Origin: an uncultured Oscillospiraceae bacterium
GTDB lineage: Bacteria > Bacillota > Clostridia > Oscillospirales > Ruminococcaceae
NCBI GenBank assembly: GCA_934456315.1
Contig: CAKSHG010000033.1
Span: forward strand, 1-13,748
DNA: 13,748 nt
Direction: 5' to 3'
Part shown: positions 6,575 to 13,748 of the stretch, piece by piece
How positions within the stretch are numbered: the first letter of the stretch is position 1
How the letters are laid out: each line of letters starts with the position of its first letter
The notes under the pieces: model-generated
Seen by the model: the letters and a program-made list of their open reading frames with translations, nothing else
Told to the model about the DNA's origin: nothing
Database searches by the model: none
Program-made: the position numbers and the translations under genes

Positions 6575-9500
6575 TTATTTGCTTTCTGCGGGTTCTTTTT
6601 CTTTCGGTTCCTCGCCGGAGGTTTCATCTGCCGCAGGCTTTTTCCTGTTCTTCTTGGTTTTCTTGGCGGGCTTGGACTGTTCAGCCGATTCAGCCTGTTC
6701 AGTGGAATTATCCGGTGCATCGGACTTAGCAGACTTAGCCTTTTTCGCTGCGTGCTTTCTCTTGATGAGTATGGTCCAGAGGACGATGTTTATCAGCGCG
6801 ATGAGAACGCAGCCGCCGATTATTACTACCGGTATCCACTCCAGCTGCTGGAGCTGTACGCAGAAGAAGCCGCTGTTTCCGTCAAGCGCCGGGTCGGTAA
6901 CTATGAGGTAGTGTCCGTTCTCGGTGAACTCAACGTTCTTCCATGCGCCGTTCACGAACTGCATTACATTCACCGTGCCTCTGCCCTCGGGCGCGAGGAA
7001 TCTAAGCTGCGTCACGTTGCCCTTGACATTGCCGCTGATGGTGACCAGACGAAGCTCGCTGTTGTTGTCAGGCGCGAACACGCTGCTGCTCTGGGTGGAA
7101 ACTTTCAGGGCGCTTCCGTCGTCGAACAGACCGTCCGCGAGGACCAGCGGGAATCCGGTTTCGGACTGCTCGCCGCTTTCGATAACGGTAACGTAGGGAG
7201 TGTATATCGCCTCGACCTCGACCGGGAAAGTTATGAAGCTGCTGTCGAAATCGGTCCATTCAGCGAAGCAGCCGTCCTTTGCGGGGATCTCGGGGAAATC
7301 GGACGCGCGGAGCGAACCGCCGTAGCTTACCGAAACGGTGCTTATAACGTCGCCGTCTACGATGAACTTGACGTCGATGACCGCCGCGCTTCCTGCGGTC
7401 GCCGCGAACTTTTCAAAGTCCACGGGCGCAGCCTTACCGGAGTAGCTTATGCCGTCGATACCCGCGATACCGCGGTCAACGAAGCTGTTGCGGAGCACCT
7501 CCGCGTTGTCGTCGGAGAAGTCCACATAGCCCGCGATGGAGCCGCAGCGCTCCTTGCAGTCGTAAGCGTCGAGGATAGCGGAGTTATCCGTCAGGATAAG
7601 TCCCTGACCCGCGATACCTCCGACGTAATCCGCGCCGGTGATTGTGACCTTGGAAACGCAGTTCCTTATCGCGGAAACGGAGTATCCTGCGATACCGCCC
7701 GCGTAGCTGCCGGATGAGCTTGTGACCTTGCCGTTTTCAGTGGAGCTGCGTACAACGCCCATATCCTGCCTGCCGACGATACCGCCGCAGTAGTTCTTCT
7801 TTGCCACGATCTCGCCGGAATTAATGCAGCTGTCGATGATGTCGCGTATCTTGTAGCTGAAGCTGAACGATGTCTGACCGTTGGAGGAGATGTCGTCCTC
7901 CGGGTCGAAATCCACGTCTATCGCCATGGAGCCGGTGATACCGCCGACATTCAGGTCGCCCTGCACGCCGCCGTAGTTCACGCAGGAGAGCGCCTTGCCC
8001 TGTCTGCTGGTGGAATCGTCCTCGGAAACGTCGGTGGCAATGCCGCTGTCGTCGTCATTGTTGAGGACCTTATCCTTGAGCTCCTGGAGGATATCAGTGA
8101 TGTTGCTCATTTCGTCGCTTATCTTCTGGAAGTCGTCGAGGAGGATATCGCCCTGCGCCTCGGCGGTGCTGCTTATCGAGGAGAGCGCACTGGTTATCCC
8201 GGCGAAGTTGTTAGAGAATCCGTCCAGAGCCGCCGTGAAATCAGCGTCAGCCGCCGGGAATTCAACGGCGGGTTTGTCGCTAAGAGTCTTTACCGTCTTG
8301 GAGAGCTGGTCCATAGCCTTGGAGAAAGCGTCGCACGCTTCCGACAGGAATGCGGAGGCGTCCGAAGCGGAGGTGGAAGCTCCCTGGAGGTCGTCCATCG
8401 CGTCGGAAAGGTAGTCAGCCGCCTTGTCGAAGCTTGCAATGGAGTCCGAAATGGTATCGGAAGCAGCGGCAAGCTTATCCGCCGCGTCGGATATGGATTC
8501 GATCCCGTCCTTGAGCGCGCCGGAATCGAGCTGGTCGGTCATGACGTTGAGCGCGTCGGTTATCGTGTCGGAGGACTTTGCGATGTTGTCTATCGCGGAA
8601 TTTATGTTGTCGAGCTGCTTGGATATTTCCTTGTATGTGTCGTCCGGGACGGAGGAGCTGCTTATCTTCTTATAGGCGTCGGTGATATCGTCGATGGCGT
8701 CGCCGGCGTCGTCCAGAGCCTTGCTAAGCTCATTCGCGGCGGTTTCGAGCTGGGAAATGCCTGCGCTTAGCTCCTTGGAATCCACAGCCTTGCTTATCGC
8801 GTCGGAAGCCTTTGTTATGTGCTCGCCTGCCGCCTGGATATTGTCGGCAGCGGCGGAAAGCTCCTCGGAAACCTTGTCGGTATCCGGAACGGTACCGGAA
8901 GCCGCCTTTATCGCAGCCGCAGCGTGTGCCGCAGCCTTTCCGAGTTCAACGGAGGCGGAGGAGAATTCGTCCAGACCTTTCTGTATCTCGTCAGCGTCGA
9001 TCGAACCGGCGATCTTCTGGAGCGCCGAGCTCATCTTGCTAAGCGCCTTTGTAACGTCCTGCATGCTTTCACCGAGGTCGGCGATGCCGTCGGAGAGGTT
9101 TTCAAAGTCCCTGCCGGTGACCCATTCCTCGAGCTTGTCGCAGGCGTCGCCTATCTTGTTCAGCGCGGTCACGATGTTCTTTACCTCGCCGTTGGCGTTG
9201 CCAAGTGCCTTTATCATATCCTTTACGGCGGCGGTAACCTTGTCGGTGTCGCCCATCGCTGCCGCTATATTGTCGGCAGCGGCGCTTATGTCGTCGAGTG
9301 CTCCGGAGATTTCAGTGATAGCGCCGTTGAGGGTGTCGATACCTTCCTTGCCCTCGTCGAGAGCAGCCTGCATATCGTCGCTGGAGGCGGTTATCTGGTC
9401 GAATACCTCCTCGAGTGAATTGCTGAACTGGCTTAGCAGGTCAAGACCGTCGCGGAAACCGTCCAGCGCAGGACCTACGCCGTCCAGCGCTTCGTCCACG

Positions 9501-10669
9501 CGGGCGGAGATCTCGTTCACGCCGTCCGTCCAGCCGTTGTAAAGCTCGGTAGTGCGGTCGGAAATGTCGTCTGCGGACCTGCGCAGATTATCCATCTGCC
9601 AGGTCAGCCCCTGAACCTTATCGTTTACTGCGTCGCCGGCGCCCTTTGCGTCGTCTATGAGGTTATCCACAAGACCGCCGAGCACGTCCATCTCATCGAG
9701 GAGCTTCTGCACGGTGTCCTTGTCGAAGTCTATACTCTGGTAGGGCTCCATCTGACCCGCGATACCGCCGACGTCCTTCCTGCCGAATATCTCGCCGCGG
9801 TTGGTGCAGCTGTTGACGTATCCGGACTGTCTGCCCACGATACCGCCGATGTTGTAGCCGATGTGGGGATAGCCTACGGTTCCGTAGTTCTCGCAGCCCT
9901 GGATTATTCCGTCGGAATAGCCGGTGATCCCGCCTGCGTCAGTCATGGAGGAGGGTTCTTCGGAGGACATTATGCTGTCCCAGTCGATATCCTCGATGGA
10001 GAGCTTCGCTTCGCTGGCGGTGGTGTTTACGCTGCATCTGCTGGTGTCGTTGAGCAGAGTGCCGGAGCTGCTTCCGGCGATACCGCCGGAGCTGTGGTCG
10101 CCGGAGATGACCCCGGACGCGGAGCAGCCGGAAATAAGCCCTGATTTCTCGTTGATACCGGCGATACCGCCGACATTGCTTGTGCCCTTGACCTTTCCGG
10201 AGAACGTACAGCCGGTGATATTACCGGAGTTGCTGCCTGCGATACCTCCGACATATTCGGCGCTGCCAGCGGGGGAAACCGTACCCTTGACGGTGAGGTC
10301 CTTTACGAGCGCACCGCGCTGAATGTAGCGGAACAATCCGGCATAGGAGCCGTCGCCGGTTATTTTCAGCCCGGAAATGGTGTGACCTGCGCCGTCAAAG
10401 ACGCCGCCGAAGGTGGCGATTGGGGAGAACTCCCCGGAAAGCTCGATGTCAGCCGCGAGGGTGACATATAGGTTCTTGCTGTAGGAATCGAGGCTACACG
10501 CTTTCGCGAACTTTATCAGTCCTGCCTCGTCGGTTATTGTGAGCTGCTCGCGGTCGCTGCCCTGCTGGGAAACAGCCGCGAATGTGGTGGTAGACATCAT
10601 CTCCGCCGGGAGGGATACCGCGAGGGTCATCGCTGCGATAACGGAGAATATTTTCTGCATGTTCTTCAT
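6575..10669 (-). CDS. Membrane-anchored GLUG-repeat/coiled-coil surface protein, putative MMPL partner
   Basis: A 1364-residue surface protein, probably a type I membrane protein. Residues 1 to about 32 are a signal peptide ending near TFAA. Residues about 44-305 carry GLUG-type beta-solenoid rungs (repeated VGGIAG... and NITGCTFSG-like units). Residues about 308-872 are a long Ala/Asp/Ser-rich heptad region predicted to be coiled coil. GLUG rungs return at about 880-1085 (YCGGIVGRQ, YAGGIAGYS, YVGGIAGQG). A segment resembling Listeria-Bacteroides (InlB B-type) repeats lies at about 1104-1163, then a beta-rich stretch, a membrane helix (1278-1302) and a 62-residue Lys-rich cytoplasmic tail. 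There is no LPXTG motif. The ATG follows GGAGG by nine bases, and that site lies in the last codons of the MMPL gene, so translation is probably coupled. The function is not known; the context suggests an extracytoplasmic partner or wall-spanning extension of the transporter. Confidence 0.85.
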   Translation of the reverse strand: MKNMQKIFSVIAAMTLAVSLPAEMMSTTTFAAVSQQGSDREQLTITDEAGLIKFAKACSLDSYSKNLYVTLAADIELSGEFSPIATFGGVFDGAGHTISGLKITGDGSYAGLFRYIQRGALVKDLTVKGTVSPAGSAEYVGGIAGSNSGNITGCTFSGKVKGTSNVGGIAGINEKSGLISGCSASGVISGDHSSGGIAGSSSGTLLNDTSRCSVNTTASEAKLSIEDIDWDSIMSSEEPSSMTDAGGITGYSDGIIQGCENYGTVGYPHIGYNIGGIVGRQSGYVNSCTNRGEIFGRKDVGGIAGQMEPYQSIDFDKDTVQKLLDEMDVLGGLVDNLIDDAKGAGDAVNDKVQGLTWQMDNLRRSADDISDRTTELYNGWTDGVNEISARVDEALDGVGPALDGFRDGLDLLSQFSNSLEEVFDQITASSDDMQAALDEGKEGIDTLNGAITEISGALDDISAAADNIAAAMGDTDKVTAAVKDMIKALGNANGEVKNIVTALNKIGDACDKLEEWVTGRDFENLSDGIADLGESMQDVTKALSKMSSALQKIAGSIDADEIQKGLDEFSSASVELGKAAAHAAAAIKAASGTVPDTDKVSEELSAAADNIQAAGEHITKASDAISKAVDSKELSAGISQLETAANELSKALDDAGDAIDDITDAYKKISSSSVPDDTYKEISKQLDNINSAIDNIAKSSDTITDALNVMTDQLDSGALKDGIESISDAADKLAAASDTISDSIASFDKAADYLSDAMDDLQGASTSASDASAFLSEACDAFSKAMDQLSKTVKTLSDKPAVEFPAADADFTAALDGFSNNFAGITSALSSISSTAEAQGDILLDDFQKISDEMSNITDILQELKDKVLNNDDDSGIATDVSEDDSTSRQGKALSCVNYGGVQGDLNVGGITGSMAIDVDFDPEDDISSNGQTSFSFSYKIRDIIDSCINSGEIVAKKNYCGGIVGRQDMGVVRSSTENGKVTSSSGSYAGGIAGYSVSAIRNCVSKVTITGADYVGGIAGQGLILTDNSAILDAYDCKERCGSIAGYVDFSDDNAEVLRNSFVDRGIAGIDGISYSGKAAPVDFEKFAATAGSAAVIDVKFIVDGDVISTVSVSYGGSLRASDFPEIPAKDGCFAEWTDFDSSFITFPVEVEAIYTPYVTVIESGEQSETGFPLVLADGLFDDGSALKVSTQSSSVFAPDNNSELRLVTISGNVKGNVTQLRFLAPEGRGTVNVMQFVNGAWKNVEFTENGHYLIVTDPALDGNSGFFCVQLQQLEWIPVVIIGGCVLIALINIVLWTILIKRKHAAKKAKSAKSDAPDNSTEQAESAEQSKPAKKTKKNRKKPAADETSGEEPKEKEPAESK

Positions 10670-10673
10670 TTTA

Positions 10674-13301
10674 TCAGTCCTCCGTTTCGTCCATTATGTC
10701 GTCGACGTCCTCGTCGGTTGGTACCGCGCTCGGCTCATGTGTATCCGCCGGAGCGCCCGCTGTCACGGGGCGGCTTCCGCCGGAGCCGTGGGGGAGTGCG
10801 GAATCAATGTCGTCGATATGCTTGCCGTCGGTGTCGATGTGGTTGATTATCTGGCGGTCTACCTTGTTCTTCATATCCTCGGCGTTGTCGGATTCAAGCT
10901 GTGCGCTTACCTCGCCGTGGATAACACCGGTGATCTGTGCGTCAACGATACCGGAAACGTAACCGCGTACTCTGCCGTTCACGCGGATATAGCCGGAGCG
11001 CTTCTGGACGAGGTCGCGGCGCTTGAGCGTGAAGGAGGTCTTTTCGATGATGACATCGCCGAGCAGCAGTATCTGCGGAAGCACGAACATTACCAGGAAG
11101 ATGGAGATCAGCGTACCGCGTCCGAGGCAGATACCAACGGAGGATATTGCGACATCAGACGAGAGGAATCCTATCAGCAGACCTGCGATAGCGAGTATCG
11201 CGCCGGAGGTGATGATAGTCGGGAAAGCCTGGTTCAGAGTTTCGACCATGGCGTCCTTGGTGGACATGCTTTTCTTGAGGTCGGTGTAGCGGCTGGAGAT
11301 AACTATCGCGTAGTCGATGTTCGCACCCATCTGAATGGAGCTTACGATGAGGTAGCTAAGGAAGAAGATGTTGGTATCCGTCAGCACCGGCACGGAGAAG
11401 TTTATCCAGACGGAGCCCTGAATGATCGCGAGCAGCAGCACGGGAAGTCCGGCTGACTTGAACGTGAACACCAGGATAACCAGTACGAACAGGAACGACA
11501 GAATGCTTACCATCAGGTTATCGGTGGAGAATACGTTGGAGAGGTCGTAGTCGGAGGTAGAGTCGCCGACTACATAGGAGCCTTCGGGGTAGTATTCCTG
11601 CACTACCTCATGAAGCGTGTCGAGGAATTCGAAGGTTTCGGGACCCTCCTCGGGGACGTTGGTGTAGAGCAGCATACGGCTGTAGTCGTCGGTTCCGAGC
11701 TGGAGCTTTGCCTTGTCGAGCTGCTCGTGGAGGTCGTCTATCGTTTCGTTGAGGTCGTCGTCGAGGTTGACGTAGCCAGCCTCCTTTTCATCGTAGATGA
11801 ACGTGAACATGTCGATGAGGGGCACGGTGAACGTGCTTACGGAGGAGCTGCTGATGGAGCTTACTATCTGACCGTAGTCCTCGTTGGAGGCTGCGTAAGC
11901 CGCGTAGGCGAGCTGTACGACCTCGATATCCATGTCGGTCAGCTCTGCGAACTGGCGGGGAGTGAGCGCGTCGGTCAGGACGTAGCCGTCCATCGCCTCG
12001 ATGTTCGCAAGACCCATTGCGGAATCCACCTCGGGCAGGCTCTCAAGGCGTTCGAGAAGCTTGTGTTCCTGTTCGTAGTTTCCTGCGGGGACCATTACTA
12101 CCACGAGGTTGTTGGAGCCGAAGGTTTCGTCGATTTTTTCTTCAGCTATCTGGGTGGCGTTCTTGGTGTAGGTGGAAAGCGTAGAGTAGCCGTAAACGTA
12201 GTTGGTCTGGTTGGAGAGGATAAATCCTGCGACCAGCAGCACTGCGAACAGCGGAGGAACTACGAAACGTGTCTTTACGTCGAACTTGCCGACTGCGGTG
12301 ATGTTCGGAACGAAGTTGCGGTGGTGGGTCTTGTCGATGAGCGGGGAGAACGACATCAGCAGACCAGGCATCAGCGTGAATACGACGAAGATACTGAAGA
12401 AAATAGCCTTACAAAGCACCATGCCGAGGTCAAGACCGAGCTTGAACTGCATGAGCATCATAGCTACCATACCGGAAAGCGTGGTAAGGCAGGAGGAGGA
12501 TATCTCCGGGATAGCCTTGCTAAGGGCGGTGACGACCGCGTCGCGGGCTCCCATTGTTACGCGTTCCTCGGTGTAGCGGTTGCAGAGGATAATCGCGTAG
12601 TCTATCGCGAGGGCGAGCTGGAGCACTACTGCGATGGAGTTGGAAACGAAGGATATCTCGCCGAACATGAAGTTGGTACCCATGTTGAGCAGCGCCGCCA
12701 TGCCGAACGTCGCCAGCAGGACGGGTATTTCCATGTATGTATGCGATGTGAAGAACAGAACGCCGATGATGATGACCAGAACGATCACTACAACGGTCTG
12801 CATTTCTGTCGCGATGGTTTCAGAGGAGCTGTTTCCTACGGCGCTGTTGATGTATTCGTCGTATGGCTCCAGCTTTTCTTTGACGGCGATCATCGCGTCC
12901 TTGGAGATCTGATCGTCCTCCTCACCGTCGAACGTTATGGACAGCAGCGCGGAACCGTTCTTGTAGCTGTCCTCGTCGTTCTCGACGGTGACGGAGGTCA
13001 CGCCGTCTATTTCCTCAAGTTCGGAGGCGATCTGCTCTGCCTTTTCGAAGGTGATGTTGTCCAGCATGATGCTGCCCGAACCGTAGGTCACGAACTGATC
13101 GTTCATCAGGTCAAGACCCATGCGCGTTTCGGAGCTGTCGGGGAGGTAACTTGTGATATCGTTGTTGACCTGCGTCCAGCCGGTGGAAATCGCGCAGAAT
13201 ATTCCCGCAATGATGTAGAACAGGTAGAACGCCTTGCGCTTGTCTACTATCAATGCGGCGAGTTTTTCAATGGGTGTCTGCTTTTTCTTTTGTGTACTCA
13301 T
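10674..13301 (-). CDS. MMPL/RND-superfamily transporter
   Basis: A membrane transporter of 875 residues that probably exports lipids or other hydrophobic envelope compounds using the proton gradient. It shows the internal duplication of the RND superfamily. Each half has one membrane helix, a large extracytoplasmic domain and a helix bundle, and both bundles carry the motif IDYAI (near residues 234 and 664), followed by NRYTEER and SRYTDLK. A tail of about 110 residues follows the last helix; it has a Val/Gly-rich segment near 770-798 and an acidic end. Start choice: GGAG lies eight bases before the ATG at 13299-13301 but only two before the ATG at 13305-13307, so the shorter form is preferred. 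It is the first gene of a two-gene operon with its own promoter. The substrate cannot be told from sequence. TetR control is suggested by a shared half-site upstream. Confidence 0.92.
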   Translation of the reverse strand: MSTQKKKQTPIEKLAALIVDKRKAFYLFYIIAGIFCAISTGWTQVNNDITSYLPDSSETRMGLDLMNDQFVTYGSGSIMLDNITFEKAEQIASELEEIDGVTSVTVENDEDSYKNGSALLSITFDGEEDDQISKDAMIAVKEKLEPYDEYINSAVGNSSSETIATEMQTVVVIVLVIIIGVLFFTSHTYMEIPVLLATFGMAALLNMGTNFMFGEISFVSNSIAVVLQLALAIDYAIILCNRYTEERVTMGARDAVVTALSKAIPEISSSCLTTLSGMVAMMLMQFKLGLDLGMVLCKAIFFSIFVVFTLMPGLLMSFSPLIDKTHHRNFVPNITAVGKFDVKTRFVVPPLFAVLLVAGFILSNQTNYVYGYSTLSTYTKNATQIAEEKIDETFGSNNLVVVMVPAGNYEQEHKLLERLESLPEVDSAMGLANIEAMDGYVLTDALTPRQFAELTDMDIEVVQLAYAAYAASNEDYGQIVSSISSSSVSTFTVPLIDMFTFIYDEKEAGYVNLDDDLNETIDDLHEQLDKAKLQLGTDDYSRMLLYTNVPEEGPETFEFLDTLHEVVQEYYPEGSYVVGDSTSDYDLSNVFSTDNLMVSILSFLFVLVILVFTFKSAGLPVLLLAIIQGSVWINFSVPVLTDTNIFFLSYLIVSSIQMGANIDYAIVISSRYTDLKKSMSTKDAMVETLNQAFPTIITSGAILAIAGLLIGFLSSDVAISSVGICLGRGTLISIFLVMFVLPQILLLGDVIIEKTSFTLKRRDLVQKRSGYIRVNGRVRGYVSGIVDAQITGVIHGEVSAQLESDNAEDMKNKVDRQIINHIDTDGKHIDDIDSALPHGSGGSRPVTAGAPADTHEPSAVPTDEDVDDIMDETED

Positions 13302-13351
13302 CTGCATTGCTCCGATCTTTATTTGAAAAATTATACATTGATCCAGTTAAG

Positions 13352-13380
13352 ATTATAACACCTGACGGCTCCGATTTCAA
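13352..13380 (-). promoter_or_regulatory. Promoter of the MMPL-GLUG operon
   Basis: On the minus strand, -35 TTGAAA (13375-13380), a 17-base spacer and -10 TATAAT (13352-13357) preceded by TGT, an extended -10. Transcription should start near 13345, about 44 bases before the MMPL start codon. Spacing and extended -10 match those of the GH43 promoter. Confidence 0.8.
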
Positions 13381-13410
13381 TAAACAATCGGTGATTTTTG
13401 TCCGGAAAAC
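13371..13410. promoter_or_regulatory. Candidate operator region upstream of MMPL
   Basis: CCGATT (13371-13376) and AATCGG (13386-13391) form a 6-base inverted repeat with a 9-base spacer that overlaps the -35 box. Eight bases further out, TGTCCGGAAAAC (13399-13410) repeats the right half and flank of the TetR leader operator exactly. The matching left half (CCGGACA) is absent here, so binding would need a half-site, a degenerate partner, or a different protein. Confidence 0.45.
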
Positions 13411-13442
13411 AGCAAAAATTCCCTTTATGGGCAAAGGTTCGG

Positions 13443-13549
13443 AACTTTCAACAATTTCAAGCCGGAATGTTGAAAGTTTCGGTCAAAAAATGGCAGTAGT
13501 TTCTTTAGTTTGTCGAAAAACTATAATTTATAGCAGCAGGAACTTTCAA
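13443..13549. repeat. AACTTTCAA repeat cluster with inverted repeat
   Basis: AACTTTCAACA (13443-13453) and TGTTGAAAGTT (13468-13478) are a perfect 11-base inverted repeat with a 14-base spacer. GGAACTTTCAA occurs at 13441-13451 and again as a direct copy at 13539-13549. The region lies 60-200 bases upstream of the MMPL promoter and is AT-rich. It could be a regulator site for the operon or for a gene beyond the right edge. No coding frame is apparent. Confidence 0.5.
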
Positions 13550-13572
13550 ATTTGTAGCACTAACTGGGGAGT

Positions 13573-13717
13573 CAAGGGGGGACTAGTCCCTCCTTGCGGG
13601 TCGAGGGCAGAGCCCTCGCTTCGCCGTCATAGACGGCGAAATATGCTGCGCGCTAGCGCAGTAAAAGCCCAAAAAGCGCTAAAGGGGTGTGGGGGAAAAC
13701 AAGAGTTTTCCCCCACA
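13573..13717. repeat. Array of five consecutive hairpins
   Basis: Five stems lie almost end to end. (1) 13573-13596, 12-base arms with one G-U pair, centred on ACTAGT. (2) 13602-13618, 7-bp stem, loop AGA. (3) 13620-13640, 9-bp stem, loop ATA. (4) 13646-13661, 6-bp stem CTGCGC/GCGCAG, loop GCTA. (5) 13688-13717, 13-bp stem, loop AAGA. Stems 2 to 5 are perfect. The last resembles an intrinsic terminator with only a weak U-tract on the plus strand. No reading frame with a ribosome site is present. It may be a dispersed palindromic repeat, a structured RNA, or the 3' end of a transcript. Confidence 0.65.
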
Positions 13718-13748
13718 GTCTTTATCAATTTCTTGACGTTTCGATTAA

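Noticed and set aside
8682..9542. Plus-strand Ser/Ala-rich open frame opposite the coiled coil
   Set aside because: It arises from the biased heptad codons of the minus-strand gene; no start signals.
11610..13358. Long plus-strand open frame (582 codons) opposite the MMPL gene
   Set aside because: It mirrors MMPL codons, has no ribosome site or recognisable domain, and the minus-strand frame shows clear family motifs.

Overview
The window reads as chromosomal DNA of a low-to-mid GC Gram-positive anaerobe of the class Clostridia, most likely a gut or rumen Ruminococcus/Oscillospiraceae-type bacterium. This is an inference. It rests on strong AGGAGG-type ribosome sites, sigma-A promoters with TGn-extended -10 boxes, a DhaS-like TetR regulator, a non-secreted GH43 glycosidase, and GLUG-repeat surface proteins with C-terminal membrane anchors. 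No tRNA, rRNA, CRISPR array, transposase or phage gene was seen.

Layout. Bases 1-196 hold no gene, only the promoter of the first one. 197-3106 (+) encodes a membrane protein joining three enzyme modules: an acyltransferase-3 membrane domain, a CapA-type metallophosphatase and a C-terminal SGNH/GDSL domain. A long palindromic terminator separates it from a convergent GH43 glycosidase (3163-4632, -). Bases 4633-5022 carry the GH43 promoter, two 83-base palindromic repeats in tandem (91-base period), and the promoter and inverted-repeat operator of a TetR regulator (5023-5613, +). Next come a 57-residue gene (5617-5790, -) and a divergent zinc-dependent phospholipase C-like gene (5867-6538, +). 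A perfect hairpin at 6540-6565 ends that gene and the large minus-strand operon.

The operon (13301 down to 6575) encodes an MMPL/RND-type transporter followed, four bases after its stop codon, by a 1364-residue anchored surface protein. That protein has two GLUG beta-solenoid blocks separated by about 565 residues of predicted coiled coil. The pair looks like one functional unit, an exporter with a giant extracytoplasmic partner, and is the best candidate here for an under-described system.

The TetR operator half-site plus flank, TGTCCGGAAAAC, recurs exactly in the MMPL upstream region, and TGTCCGGAA recurs upstream of GH43. This suggests, but does not prove, that the TetR controls the exporter operon and perhaps the glycosidase.

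The last 447 bases (13302-13748) have no gene. They hold the MMPL promoter, a repeated AACTTTCAA motif with an 11-base inverted repeat, and a tight run of five hairpins at 13573-13717 that may be a dispersed repeat or a structured RNA.
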